DNA from: Liquidambar formosana
Taxonomy: Eukaryota; Streptophyta; Magnoliopsida; Saxifragales; Altingiaceae
Length of the DNA stretch: 64,000 nt
Assembly: GCA_039720395.1 (NCBI GenBank)
Contig: CM077823.1
Span: 35,546,371-35,610,370 of the forward strand
Direction of reading: 5' to 3'
Made by a program: the position numbers and the translations under genes. Below, in pieces: positions 1 to 13,361 of the stretch. Under the pieces are notes generated by a model, which did no database searches, had not been told where the DNA came from, and saw only the letters and a list, made by a program, of their open reading frames with translations. Position 1 is the first letter of the stretch. The number at the start of each line of letters is the position of its first letter.

Positions 1-653
1 TAATAATGTTTAATTCACCCTTACCCCACTCCCACCCCCCCCCCCCCCCCCCCCTCTCTCTCAACAAACAAACATATATAGACCCGTTTTGTTAGTATCA
101 GAGTTATGGGAAGAGTGAAAATGTTGACTTTACCATGAAATTGTGTGATCTTTGCAGAAAAAACAGGGAGGAGGATGCAAGAAAGGGGCCGTGATCTGTG
201 CATTTTCACTGGAAAGTGCCACTTTCCTTCCCCATCCAGCATGTACTACATCATAATCAAATGCAGCATTAGGTTCTGTTTTCCTTTCCCCTTAAAGAGA
301 AGAAAAAAGACACATGACAAAGATATTTTCCTTTACGACAATGGCAACTGATGGCAACAAGATTGGCTACAAAAAGAAACATGTAGAACTGTCAAGTTAC
401 TTCTTTTCATGTTGGACCAAAACCAAGGGAAACAACTCCAGTCTGTTGTCTCCTGTTTTAATACATACCAAAAGAAAAAAAGAAAAAAAAATCCACTGAA
501 ATGATGGAAAACTGGAAATCATATGAAAAGTTTTACCAAGACATGAGGAGACTTGTAGAAATCACTCTAGCAGTTAACGTAAGTGGCACTTCTTTAAAGT
601 TGCTTCCAAAGACGCCCTAAGTTTATCTTTCAGTTCAAATTTTAATTAGGACA
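1..653. other. Window edge, putative peroxidase intron 1
   Basis: If the peroxidase exon at 654-938 is spliced at its conserved donor, this stretch is the first part of its intron 1. I looked on the minus strand for the usual second exon, which begins with a Gly-Cys-Asp motif, and found none, so it should lie to the left of the window. A C-run of about 16 bases sits at 38-54 and is followed by a short CT repeat. Confidence 0.4.
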
Positions 654-938
654 CTAAGAGATATTATCGAAGAGAATATGGAGATGTAGAAAAGCAAGAG
701 GTAACAGTTTTAATAGAGGAAGAATTACATTCACTATACAATCGTGAAAGTGCAACCGAAGGAGGGATGCAGCTATCCTGGTGTCATTCCTCAAAGCTGC
801 CCATACACCAAATCTAACAATCATTGACAATTGAGGGCATGATCTATCATAGAAATTGTAATCAAGCTGGCTATAAACAAGGGGAGCCATAAACAAGATT
901 ACACAGAAGAAGGGAATAGTAAAGTAGGAGCGGCACAT
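654..938 (-). CDS. Class III peroxidase, exon 1 (partial gene)
   Basis: The exon encodes the N-terminus of a secreted haem peroxidase (class III, plant type), which oxidises phenolics with H2O2 in the cell wall or vacuole. Translation from the ATG at 936-938 gives a hydrophobic signal peptide ending VYSQ, then LDYNFYDRSCP, the usual mature N-terminus, and RIAASLLRLHFHDC with the distal arginine and catalytic histidine. The wording resembles Arabidopsis Peroxidase 10. In HFHDCIVN, Ile replaces the usual Phe. Right after VN, where peroxidase intron 1 normally sits, the sequence is GTAATT, so real coding probably ends near 727 and the rest of the open frame down to 654 is intron. The later exons, with the proximal histidine, lie outside the window, so whether the gene is intact cannot be judged. 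Confidence 0.8.
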   Translation of the reverse strand: MCRSYFTIPFFCVILFMAPLVYSQLDYNFYDRSCPQLSMIVRFGVWAALRNDTRIAASLLRLHFHDCIVNVILPLLKLLPLAFLHLHILFDNIS

Positions 939-3357
939 GGCTAGTAAGTGTGAAGAAGTTGTTTGTGTAATGCTGATTTGAATGACTAGTAATCAGGGCT
1001 CTAGATGATTTATAAGCTTAAAAAGGGAAAATCTAAGGGAGTACATTGGTTGAGGTTAGTGAGTGGCAATTCCACTATGGTTGTGAAAATCTAATGGCCA
1101 TACCTGCAACTAAGACATTATTTTGTATTGATATGGAGGTGATAAGAAACCCATGACATCATCCACTTGCCTTTAACCTAATTGTTTTGTCTTTCTGCCA
1201 ATTAGGCAACTGTAAATTTGACACAAAATAATAAATCTCTTAGATATGAATTCGAACCCAAAACATGGTTTTTCAAAGTACTATGAAAAGTGTAATGAAA
1301 ATAAAATCCAATATATGCACCTTTTTTTTTAATTTTTTTTTTCACAGGAAATAATTTGCCCTATGGAAACAAAGTGTTCCAAATCATATGATTGTCCTAA
1401 CTTTAATGGTGTAGATCATTTAGATGGGACTAGTATTTGATAGATTCAGATTGTTATGACCTTTGCCACCACGATGCTGTCCATAGGTAATTTTTTTTCA
1501 CAACTTGGATTTTGATTTTATTTGACTATCTACGGCTCCATTTATGTGCTTGGGGTACAATATTGCATAAATGTGTATGTTGTTACAATCAATCGGTATT
1601 TGAAAGAAGGTTCTTATGGATTCAAGATTATCTCTCCCCCCCCCCCCCCCCCCTCCCATGTGATCTACTGTGTGAGGACTGAGGTGACACTACCGGAGCT
1701 CATCCTCGATGGAATTACTAAATCAATCAACTCATGTACTTTTCTTGCCCCATAAATAACTAACAAAAACAAGAATATTGTCAAAGACTAAATTTTAAAG
1801 TCATTTAAAGGCAAAGTTGATATAAACAAATTCTACATCAATGAAAACTAAAATTTTGTGAAGCTTGATGAAATGAAAAAAGGCCTGTCAATGGATGAAA
1901 TTCAGATCAGACAATGGTAACTCTGAATGAGGACAGATTGTATCCAATATATGCATCAGATTGATAGCCTAAAGACAATTTTTGAGGCATCCTTGCTTAA
2001 ATTAATTAAAAAATTTTGGATATCCATATCTAATTCAAATTGATCCCATAGCTTACAATTACTAATTTCTTATATATAATTTGAGGATTAAAAATGTTAT
2101 ATTTCTCATCTAAAAATATACTTCAATGTTGCTTTTGACCACCCCCGCGGGGGGCACAAAGAGAAGTCATTTGATGATATGTACAATTGTCTCTATGTGA
2201 GGTTCGCGCACGTGCATACTGTGTGTGCGTGCGTGCCCACTCAGATGACATGGCCTGTTATGATGATTGGTAACCAGAGGGGCTGCAGAAAAGGCTATTG
2301 TATAAAAATTATAAATGAACCTTTAGTTAATACTCCAAGTGTGTTCCAATGAGGTCACAAGCCACGCATTATTTTCCTAAACATATAATAACCTTTATTG
2401 ATGGAGGTGAGAAGGAAATAAACAACTATTCCTAAAAACGGGCTACAATGAATCCAGAATGTGACAAGGATCTCATATTAAAAGCCATGGAATGATGCGT
2501 AAGCATGTTAACTGGCAGAAGAGGAGGCAAAATAGAAAATTTAGTTACTAATATTCATCGAGTTATTAACCATTGGAAGTATATGAAGTGTTGTTGGAAG
2601 GCACACTAAGATATTCAACCCAGACATCACATAGAAGGCCTTTATGGTATAGTTTATTCCAAAAGTTAATGATAAAGGGTTCAACACTTCAAGATGATCA
2701 CCATTTTCATTAAAAGGGTTCTTTGTAAGTCTTTATAAGTTGTTTTTGTGGTAAGAGATTGAAATTTTAAAACTAAACAAAATCTATCTTCACCATCAAT
2801 AGCTTTTACTTTTAGAGTGAAATGAGAAAAATGGACTCCAGCACAATAAGCTAGAGAATTTGAGTGGTCTGAATCAGAGCAAGTCGGATGAGAAAATATG
2901 ACTTCTCCGACTAAAGTCTAGTGGCCTATACTGCTGGTGCAGAAAACCTTCTCACGATTAGTAAGATATTGGATAATTCTCAACTTCTAAATTCCAATTT
3001 GCATAGATTTTATGCTGCACGTGAATCACATGAATGACTTTGTTCATGACCGTAAAGTTATTGTCTTTCCATGTTTTCCACTCAGCAACCTCATCTTAGA
3101 CAGGATCAGATGAAATAATAGGTCCAGAATCCAGAATAATTATCACTAAAGGTTACAATTTACAGCTCAAGAATATGTAAGTTTATGAGGAGGATTTTAA
3201 TACTTCTTATGAATATTTTCACCTTATATTAAAATATTGATGGTTTATGAAAAATTGTTTCTCTTGAAATTCAGAGAGAATTGCCCATTGGTTATAAAGC
3301 ACTAAAGCCTATTTATAGGTATTTTAGTAGTTCCTGAGTGATTTCCTCTTCCCCCCC

Positions 3358-3389
<32 letters not shown>

Positions 3390-5115
3390 AATAATAATAA
3401 TAAAAAAAGGCAATTTGCAATTTGTGAGTGTTTTCAAGCCATCCCTTATATCAGACTTCTGTTAAGACATTTGAATGTACCATTTTGATTATGTATAGCC
3501 TCTATCAGCTCTAAAATATTGATGTAAAAAGTCTCAAAACTAATCAAATTTTTTGAAAGTTGAAGATAGTTAGACATGGGTTAACCTTTCACTTGTGAGG
3601 TTCCTTTCTAACTAGTCATTGGTGTTAGTTAAATTAAAAGTCAAAACATCTCCCTTCCCTAACTGTTCTTTGTTTTTATCTTATTCCCCCTGATTCATGA
3701 AATCTAAAATGCATTTCCAACAATCATGCACCAATTTTTCAACAAATAAATTTTTAAAAAATCAAACATTATCAAGCGCTACAATTTCATCCTAAATCAG
3801 ATAAACGACAGCAGTATGACCCTTATAGAGATGATATTTTATGCATCAAAGGCACTCAAATGTTTGAATGGTCACAAAATTAGATAAACCATAATATTTA
3901 CACAAATGCCATTCCCTGTGACTTATCATGATTAGTTAACAAGTTCTAAGTTCCTGAACATATACCTTTTAACTATAGGATAAAGACATATGACATACCT
4001 AATTTCAATCTCTTGCACAAAATCTGCATCAAGTGTAAAGTCATTTCCCTTCATTTTGAACTCCTCCAACTTTCAGAATTGCATTTGAAACCATCTGCCA
4101 AAGACAATAAACTAGGAGATGAAGAGGTTCTTTCGCAATTTAGGCTAGCAACAAAAGGCATTAGCTTACAAATGAAACATGCAATATAGTATATGTAGAA
4201 TGCAATGAAATTAGAGAGACATGGAGACATCAAGCGCAGAATTTTAAGAAAGACTAGCCGCATTACAAGAACACGATGGACATTGAATTTGATGTTGAAA
4301 CCTTTCCAATATAAAGGCATGTTTACTTGGACCCAACAAATGATCTCCTTGAAAACCATATTGAATGCACAATTTGACAGTGTCATTAGATTAACTTTTG
4401 TTGGTGTCCACTGACACCAATTTTTCACCTAATAAATCCTGAAAAAACCTTGTCATGCATATTAACACAAGTAAATGATTTAAGATAAGGAGCACGCGCA
4501 TAGCACAAGGGCATATTCTTATAAAACAGAACCAAAACCCACGACATGCCTTGCGATCAAAGTAATAATATATCTTAGATAAATGTTAGTGGAAACTTGA
4601 TAAGCATTTGCAAAGTATTCAAATAATATTGCTATGATTGCAGGTCCCTTCTGCACCATGACTGTGATGACATGTCTATTAGGAGGCTAATGGGATTGCA
4701 GATAGTTTGGCCAAAGCTGGAAGTAAGTTATGCAATCTCGTAATTACTTATGAAAAAAACTTAAGCTTCCCTCTTTAACCAATAAAGAAAAAAATATTGC
4801 TACATTATCAAAAGCAGCTTGTATCAATGACTCAGAAAGCCAAATCTCATTTTTGTCAAAATAAGTGATGATGGGGTTTTGCTACCTCACTAAATAAGGT
4901 GCAATTTTGAGCACACCTCCCTTTCAGGCATTTCGTCATACACCAAGCGTGCGTCAATCTTAAAACCCACATTTTGATTGGCAAACATGGGAACATAAAT
5001 CGGGGAAAATGGGAGTTTTTCGTCACGCAGGTGAGTTTTATCAGGAGAATGGGCATGGCAAAAGTCTCAGCCTGCAAATGCTCCGTTGAGGTAAAAAAAA
5101 AATCGTTGGAATAAA
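939..5115. other. Intergenic, no gene recognised
   Basis: This AT-rich stretch has no convincing exon. It holds C-runs at 1637-1653 and 3351-3378, the second passing directly into an A-run and TAA repeats, a GC palindrome near 2142-2157 and a small RNase H remnant near 4681-4722 (listed separately). The open frame at 4051-4428 has no protein-like composition. Confidence 0.5.
4678..4725 (+). pseudogene. RNase H-like domain remnant
   Basis: Reading across one frame slip gives REANGIADSLAKAG, which matches the C-terminal signature of the plant RNase H-like domain (RVT_3 type) common in non-LTR retrotransposon relatives. Only about 45 bases can be aligned and nothing upstream reads as the rest of the domain. 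It is probably the end of a decayed retroelement. The identification rests on this short motif only. Confidence 0.35.
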
Positions 5116-5189
5116 TGGCCCATGCAGGTCTCGAACCTGCGACCTTCGCGTTATTAGCACGACGCTCTAACCAACTGAGCTAATAGGCC
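5116..5189 (-). tRNA. tRNA-Ile (anticodon AAT)
   Basis: The minus strand folds into a complete 74-nt cloverleaf. The acceptor stem is GGCCTAT paired with ATGGGCC (one G-T pair) and the discriminator is A. The D stem is GCTC/GAGC, the anticodon arm TCGTG-CTAATAA-CGCGA has anticodon AAT, and the T arm is GCAGG-TTCGAGA-CCTGC. There is no intron and CCA is not encoded, as expected for a nuclear gene. The A34 would be edited to inosine. Confidence 0.95.
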
Positions 5190-6897
5190 ACATGCTAGTC
5201 GTTTTCCAAGAATGGTATTTAAACAAATTCACATCAACATTGGTCTCTTTCTTCCCTTTTTATGTAGTAAAAATCTAAGCTGAATACATGGTATAGTATT
5301 TGCTTATGCTTCCATTATTCATGAATCATCGTAATTTATTACTATTATTATAATATAATATTTTGATACTGGGAAAGAAAGCCGTGTATAAGTATTGTTG
5401 ATAAATTGATAAATTTTATGAAGACTGATGTCTCGATGGCAATTTCAACCCAAGCATCAAGGAATGACACATGAATGCTTTATCATACTCATATGGAAGA
5501 TATCTTTGACTCATTATTTAAATTAGAAGTCAAAGCAACACACCCAAAAATTACTTAATATTAACAAATTAATGGATAAAAAAAATATTTAAAAAAAAGT
5601 TTAATTGTTTTACACCTTTGTAAAATAAATTTTTTTTTTCTTGCGATTGTTGTCTTTTCTTTTCTTTGCAAAGTATCCTTCCATTCCTTTTTTTGCATGA
5701 TGATGGAGATGAAATATTGTGTAGTTATTTTTGAGAGAGATGAAGAGAAAGTGCTAGAGTTTAGTGTGGAAGGAAGATGATATGGAGAGAAAGGAAAAAC
5801 ATTATTATTATTTTTAATTTTTAATTTTTTTTTATTACCGATTAGGGATTTTCCAACCTCACTTCTGTTAAGATTTCAGCTCAGACTATTCCCCGCCAAG
5901 GTTTCTTCAAAACATTATTTTGAGGAAAATAGAGAAGAGGGTTGAGAGTTTTTTATGCAAAAGTTTAGAGATATGTGGATAAATGTCAATTTTTGTTGTA
6001 AACACTTAACTGATCTTGATTGTGATTAAGACCTAAATTTTAGAAGGGCCACATTAGTATATTCAACTGCCATACAAGGACAAATAGAGTTGGCTTAATA
6101 CAATGGTATAGTACAATGACAGAAATTAGACGTTCCAAAATCTTTTGATCATTTAAATATGACGCCAATTAGCTCGGCCTCCTATGCTTTATGGGTCCCC
6201 GGTCTAGGCTTAAATATCTGCATGAACTAGATCAACTTCTTCACTTGCTTGCCTATAATGAAACAAAAAAGAAAGAAAGAAAGCAAGAAAAACGAAAACT
6301 TACAACAAAAGATGGTACATAAAATTTATAACCGAGCCTCACTGGGGCTTAGCATCGTCACAACCATACATCTATACTGCAGAATCATGTTTTAGGGTTT
6401 TTTTTTTTAGGCTCTGGTGCTTAGGTGCCAAGTTTATGTTCTTGTTTAATATATAGTTGTAACTGGATTAAGGATTTCTTCTCACACTTAATGCTGTCGA
6501 ATTTCTGGTATTAGGCTTTAAACAGAAATGCTATTCTAGAGAGAAAGAGAGAGAGATTTGTAAACCTCCACTTTGTTATTTGAAGAGATTATACAACAAA
6601 AACGGAGAGAAACTGAATGACATTCCAAAAACAATTTACCGCCATTAAAAAGGCATCCAAGAAACACAAAATGGTGATCGAATAGTTACGATCATTGTCA
6701 TGAGCTCTAACATACTATACCATACATCTTGATTTATTGATAAGATCAATGAATCAAGTTAGGTCCACATATTACTGACTAAACAATGGATCTCGCTTCT
6801 CAACACTCCTTAGGAAATGTGGTAACACCCTCACTAGGAAATGTGGAGCTGTTTTGTACTAATTAATAGTCTGAAAACAAAATTGGAGCACCTCCCA
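5190..6897. other. Intergenic, 3' side of LARP6 gene
   Basis: AT-rich sequence with poly-T and poly-A tracts and no gene that I can support. The right end, from about 6600, is probably the 3' untranslated region of the LARP6 gene on the minus strand. Confidence 0.4.
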
Positions 6898-9800
6898 TTA
6901 CTCTGATGGTGAACTGGCTAGAGCTGGCATATTTACTGGTTTCCCTCGTCCCATGGTGAAGCCCCTGGTTCCATCTGGCATTCTTGGTCCTCGAGTGATT
7001 TGTTTGGCAGAAGCTTCATACTGGCTGGAGCAGCTTGGCTGTGGAGATGGAGCGAGCAGGCCACGTCCACTGTTACTCTGAGTGCGTCCTTTGGCCTTCC
7101 CACGGCCTCGAGCCCATCCTTTTTTTGATCCAACTGATGTTTCTTCCGCCTACCAAAACATTTCAGGTGAAAGTATGAAACATATTTTATTTAAATCTAA
7201 AGCTCCATTCTGTTTCAACCCAAAGTGTACAAACATTGTTGCACATTAGGCCATTCCTTTTTCTTTTCCATTTTTTGGAGGGGTGTGAGGTGGGGTAGGC
7301 CGATGGTACGCTATTTTTAATAAAGAAATGCATAATAAGATCTGACAGAGGCATGCATACTTAACCTACTTCTCATGTTCTCAGAAAATGACTTCCAACA
7401 AGGAAAGAAGTCGGCCTTCCCTGTTTAGGAGATTATAGAAACTGTTTTAAACAATCTTATTCTGCTGCAAAAACTTGTACAAGAGTGTTTTAAAAAAACA
7501 TCTTTCAGATGTACTTGCCCATAGTATCAGATGCAGATTTAACACCATATAGGTAGAGATATCATTATATAAGTAGTTGTACTAGCAAGGAGACTTACAT
7601 TACTCTCAAGGACCAATTGTACATTATTAGCCTTGGGAGAATCATCTAATGATTCAGGGTGTGGTGCCTCATCTTCATCTGAAATCCTATCGAAGTCCTG
7701 ACTTCCTCGTCTTTAAAACAGACCTTGGCTGGTATTCAAACATTCAAAGCATTAGGAATGGGAAATACAAAAGAAAAATACAAGTAAAATTGGGTTCATT
7801 TTTTATTAAACATACCGAGCGCCTAAGAAGCACCCTAACTCGAAGGCCTTTTCTCCAGTTCCTTTCATCATTCAACTTCTCAACCTGGCAAAGTTAACAG
7901 GGTCTCTATGTTATTGCAAGATAAAAGATAATAAGCAGAAAAATTCTAATATTTTAGGGTTTGAAAAGTGTTGACATACTGCTTTCTCAGCTATCTCAGT
8001 AGTTTCATACTCCACGAGTGCATGGAGCTACAAAAGCAAACACAATAAGGTACATGAGAAAACCAATATATATATATGCAAAAAAACTTCTTTCGGATAA
8101 ATATATTGGATAATTTTAAAACAAATTGGGTATGAGCCATTCTCATACCTTGTTACTGATTGGAAAATCACCCTTAGAACGTGAAGAATTAGATTCCTGG
8201 GGGTGGCATATTCTGATGGCTTTCACACTGTTCATGACAAGACATTTTCTATTAATCTGCAGTGAGAATCTTCTAGGCAAATAAGATGCTAGAAAGAGAA
8301 ATTATTTATTAAAAATCCGACCTTCCAACCACACTGAATATTTTCTCAAGGTTTTTGTGAGAGTGATCTTCAGGTAAATTCTCTGCCACGACAGTACGAG
8401 ACTGCAAAGCAGAAGACATATACTCTGCATTACACCAAAAAGTTCCTAAAATGCACGTTACAATCATCCATGTGATGGAGGAGATGGTTTCCCATGTAAT
8501 ACCTGGAATTCCTCTTTGTCTCTATCAGTGAAAGGGTGTTTACGTCTAACCTTCTTACCATCATTGCTTACAACCTTCAGAACATTAGAAAATTTAAAAA
8601 GGATGAAAATTTAATAAATCATACTGAAGAAAATTATTTGATTTTTTTAAAAAAAAAATATTCGTAATAAAAAAAAATTGAAGTAAATTAAGAGAAAAAA
8701 TTACGAGCTTTAAAGAGGACCGGAGTGCTTGAGCGAGCAAATCGTTATTACTGACAAGGGACTTGATTTTCTTTGAAGATGCAATAACAGATATGGGAAC
8801 TGTTCCAGTGCCAACATTCATAAATGGTAATTATTTCAATTGAAAACATAAAAATAAAAATAAATGAGCTAAGGGATCCATATGATACTCTTCATGGTCC
8901 TTACCATAGCCTTGAAGGTCCTTATTTACGTGTTTCATGAAAGAATCATTTGCAAGCAAACTCATGTCACTGAACTGGTATTCCACCTGTTTCAAACACA
9001 TAACATCCTTATATTCAAAAGGATTTCAAAATTAAACTGGGAGTTCTAACAGGAAACTGTCTAATATTGTTTCAAAATACTTATAATATCAAAATAGAGA
9101 GCAAAATAGGTAAACCTACTTGCACTGTGCAGGATGACTATCATGCCTATGAATGTCCTCAGGTTGGGCATAAAATGATCAGAAATATCATAGAGGGAAC
9201 AGAGAAAGACAGAAGAGAAGCAAGGAAATATCGATATGGAAAACATGAAACCATTTGAAGACTGGGCAAGCTCAAGCAAAATCCAGTGAGAGAGTGTATC
9301 AAAATAGATACAAAGCATCAAGAGAACTCATAAAGAATGTAAACTGTATAACGATCTTACCTTCACTAATAGGAATGGTTACATAAACCCAATAAGAAAC
9401 CATTACATTTTCTTAAGATATTAATAGAAGGCACTAAGGCAGTAATAGGAATGGTTCCCCATTAGTTTTGGAAAGGAGTGTCCTTGGAAGTGGGCTTTCA
9501 ACATAGGGACGAGAATCTCTGGTACTATGAGCAGCACAAAGCACCAGCTGAAGCAAATTTTAGATAATAAGCTGATCTCAATTTGAAAAAGGTTCATGAT
9601 GATATGACACATTCAATTTCCTCATATAATTTGGAAAACGAACTAGCAACGAAAAGGTATTCTTGCATTAACTAAAAAGGAAGCAGCAAAATTTCTAGTT
9701 TTTGCAGTTGTATATAATTTCTTCAGATATACCTCAAACTAATTGTTAATGTTGTGTGCATACACGCATGCACAGCTAAAACATCTCAATTTGGAATGGC

Positions 9801-10727
9801 AAAGCTGAGGTGGGATGAAGAATAAGTAAGCTAAGATACAGAATTACTAACAAATCCAATAAATATGAATGGCAAAAAATAAGTGAGATGAATTAAAGGA
9901 TTATTTAAGGAAAAAAAAAGGCAGGGTGATGATGCTGCCAAATCCAATAAATAGAAAAAATTTCCGTATGTCAAAAACAGATCTCTGCGGGATATTTGGC
10001 AAAATCAAAATCAGATTATTGTATTCTATCTTACGACTTCATAAGTTCAAGGAAAATCGGGTTCGTGACAACGTACATTTCCTTCATTATGAAAAAAGAA
10101 AGAACATATAAATTATGGGAATCAAATAGGATCTTCAAGAAGAAGAAGCACCCATTTGCAAAGCAAATTTGAATTAAATACAAAATGGGACTAGTTTCAA
10201 ATATATAAATATTCCCATAAAAAAATAAAATATCAAGGGAAAGTCAAACAAAAGGAGAAAACTAGCCAACACCCATTTCAAAAATTGTTATCTATTTTGT
10301 CAAATATACATTACCATGAGGAACTACAGAAACACAAAAGGACAACATGAACATTAAATATAGACCAAGCAAAAGCTGAAATCACGACAAGAAACACCAA
10401 AAAACCCAATACCTGTTTGATGATCTTTTGCTGAAGATTGTCGGTGAGGAGATTGTTCGAACAGTTGGGTAGCGCAACATTCGGATTGGAAACAAAATGG
10501 ATGGGGTCTTGATCCCCAACATAGAACCAATCAGACCCACCAACACCACCCCCACCAAGAATGTGAACATATGGATAGAAATAACCCGAAATGGGCATCT
10601 GGGTATGTGATCTGGGGACGAATTCGGGCGCTTGGGCATTGAATTTGAACGATACACTACTCGAATTTTTTATCTCCATTCCTCGGTTTTCTTGAAGCTT
10701 ATCGTCGCCAGGTTTTGCTTGTGCCAT
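6898..10727 (-). CDS. LARP6: La-related protein 6 (LARP6b/c type), frameshifted in exon 9
   Basis: Exons on the minus strand: 10727-10413, 8986-8905, 8799-8705, 8574-8503, 8401-8322, 8227-8149, 8027-7980, 7884-7816, 7728-7599, 7149-6898. All have GT/AG borders. LARP6 proteins bind mRNA; plant 6b/6c forms also bind poly(A)-binding protein. Exon 1 holds a PAM2-like motif, FNAQAPEFVP, near residues 29-38. Exons 1-4 encode the La motif (VEYQFSDMSLLAND, VPISVIASSKKIKSL). Exons 5-8 encode the RRM-like domain (SRTVVAENLPEDHSH, VKAIRICHPQES). Exon 10 encodes an Arg/Gly-rich stretch and the conserved C-terminal motif GPRMPDGTRGFTMGRGKPV. Exon 9 is 130 nt, one more than its phase-0 borders allow. The break lies at the CC doublet 7697-7698. 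As written, translation stops after about 293 residues, keeping the La and RRM-like domains but losing the C-terminus. Full length would be about 406 residues. The frameshift may be real or a base-call error. Confidence 0.88.
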
Positions 10728-10739
10728 TCTCTTCTTTCC

Positions 10740-10747
10740 TCCTCAAA

Positions 10748-10783
<36 letters not shown>

Positions 10784-10785
10784 CT
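10740..10785. repeat. CT/GA repeat in LARP6 5' leader
   Basis: A run of about 15 CT units lies 25-50 bases upstream of the LARP6 start codon, so on the gene's strand it is a GA-rich 5' leader. Such tracts are common in plant leaders and may bind GAGA-binding (BBR/BPC) factors; that role is inferred. A similar CT run follows a C-run at 10963-11004. Confidence 0.6.
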
Positions 10786-10973
10786 GAAGTTTAGTATAAC
10801 TGTACTTTGATATTGAATCCACATTTCGCGCCCAAATACGGACATCTGTGTTTTGATGAGAGAGAGTGGGAGACTTCATCCACGCTTCTCTTACACATGA
10901 CCGTTGCTTGTGGGTTTGACCGGTTTTTTTAGGTTCGGATTTTGCGAAGAGTATTCCACATCCCCCCCCCCCC

Positions 10974-11004
<31 letters not shown>

Positions 11005-13329
11005 ATTGTAACCCCTTCTCTACCTCGATGCCTTTCACCACAAGAATACCAAAAAAAAAGGGCAATGCTAGCCCAAGTTTTTTGCGCATATTTACGATTA
11101 TGGCAAGACTAGCTAACCAATTAATTCATTAAAAAAAATAATTGTCCATAATAAGTTGATGTGACGCTTACTACGTTATTTGAGTAAAAAATTTGAACTC
11201 TTAACATTTTACGGATATAAAATGTCGGGATGAATTTAGTTTACTTTAACAGTTTTGGAGGTCCATTCAAATATACCTTTTGTTGAAGTCCAACCCATCC
11301 AAAGCTCAATTTTCTAATGTCGGGTAGGGATTAAGATAGTCATGGTTTGGGTGGGCTAGGTTCACTTTCGAACAATTTGTCTTGTATTTTCAAGTTTCTA
11401 AGCATTTTTTTTATATCCCTACTTATGCATTTTATATTTCCATCTTGAGAGCAACTTGTAATTCGATTCAATTATTAAATAATCAATAATTCAAAACAGC
11501 AACATAAAGTCTATAAGTTGGTAAGTTTATCTTATGTTAATTTAAATAGTACTAGCTATAGCACACGTGCGTTGCACGTAAACATTTTGAATGACAATTG
11601 GGTTTGGTTTTATTTAATTATTATAAGAATTATAGTTTCCTTAAAATTCTTATTAAGATATGTGTTTTATATTGCAATATTTCCTATATATGAAATTCCT
11701 ATTTGGGTTTGGTTTTATTTAATTATTATAAGAACTATAGTTTCCTTAAAATTTTTATAAGGTATGTGTTTTATATTGCTATATTTCCTATATATGCAAA
11801 AGGGTAGTTGTGTATTTAAAAGTTAAAATAAAGGTATATTAGTCAATCAAAAGCTTTTTCTCACATTCATATTTTTATAGGTAGTATAGATAGATTAATG
11901 TTAAATAACATTATAAGTAATAAGTAATTTAGTATATAGTAATACTTGAATTTGGATTCCTAGGCCAGAGAGGTTGTTTGAGAAATTTGCCTCGGTCCAA
12001 CCCCAAAAAAAAAAATATAGGTTGAAACCCAATCCCAACCCACTAAAAAAAGTTCTTGCCCAAGCCCATCTAAATTTCGAGTTGGTCTAAGGTTGAGAGG
12101 GTTGAACCCACTTGAATGGTACCCCTTGAAAAGAAGAATAGGTTTTGCCCAGCCTATTTTGGTCGTTCAAATATGTGATGTTTTCATCAAAACCTCTCAT
12201 ACTCAAGTATGTGATGAGGAATTAATTATAGACCCATCACCCATGCAGATAGCATGCAGCGTGAGAGCACGTGATCAATGAAAAATAGTTAACAAACAAT
12301 AAAGCACCAAACTGACGTCCTTATTGGAATGAGACAATACTTTAATTTGCAACAGAAAGAATTGAAACACAAATCCTAACCCATCTCTCCAAATGCCTTT
12401 CTGCCCAGTATGATACAGCGTTGGAAATTGGTGTTATCAATGTGAACCCTAAGATGCCTATATAGCTGGACCAGCCCCAGAGGGCTCAAGGGTTTAGGCC
12501 CAAGTTGTTTTTTTTAGGGCCTAACAAATCTGTTGTAGCATTGAAGTGCCCCAGTTTGCATTCAACATTGAAGTGCATTAAGATGTACTTTTTGCACATT
12601 AATCAGATCCTAGTTCATTTCAACTAGGGACCTTTATTAATTAAAATTTATGAATAATTGTAAATAATTTTTGTTTTTCTTTTATTTATTTATTTTTTTG
12701 TCCAAAGATAAGTTATGAAACTTACACTTACCCCACCCATGCCATCTTGGTTCCATTGTGCATAAAATGATTTGGTACTGTAAATATTTTGTCAATTATC
12801 TCCTCCTTTTTCTTTTTTTCTTTTTTTGCCTTTTTGCCTTTTTTGTCAATGCGGGCATCTAGACCTATGGTCCAACTAATCTCAGATATGGATAAGATCA
12901 TTGCTCACTTTGCCTCCGTCAACGTTCAAAAATCTCTTGCTAATATCTATATACCATATGAGAAGTCAAACTTGTAACCCTACACTTTCTAAGATATGAG
13001 TTCCAAGACAGACTATTTTATCCCATACTGATCTTAGGCTGTCATATTTGCCACAAATTGTTCTACACCAGCCCTTTTGATGACTTTTGGATTGTGAAAT
13101 TTTCCTCACCACTATAGGGATCTGTATTTGTGAAGGAATCTATAATGGGAAAGGGCCTTTTATTTATTTTTAATTTTTTGTGGACCAAGAATGTATTATT
13201 TTAGCTCACCTGCCCATGTGAATAGCCAATGGCCAACGTTCTTAGCTGCTGCATATATTCTATTCCCTATTCCCTACTAATAAAAGAAAAGATTAGTTAT
13301 TGAAGCTGAAACTCTGCTCAGATTTCCCA

Positions 13330-13361
<32 letters not shown>

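Noticed and set aside
1..653. Second peroxidase exon
   Set aside because: Searched on the minus strand for the expected Gly-Cys-Asp start and following motifs; none found, so the gene continues outside the window.
4051..4428. 125-codon minus-strand frame
   Set aside because: No recognisable motif, atypical composition, no splice context; the opposite strand is open as well.
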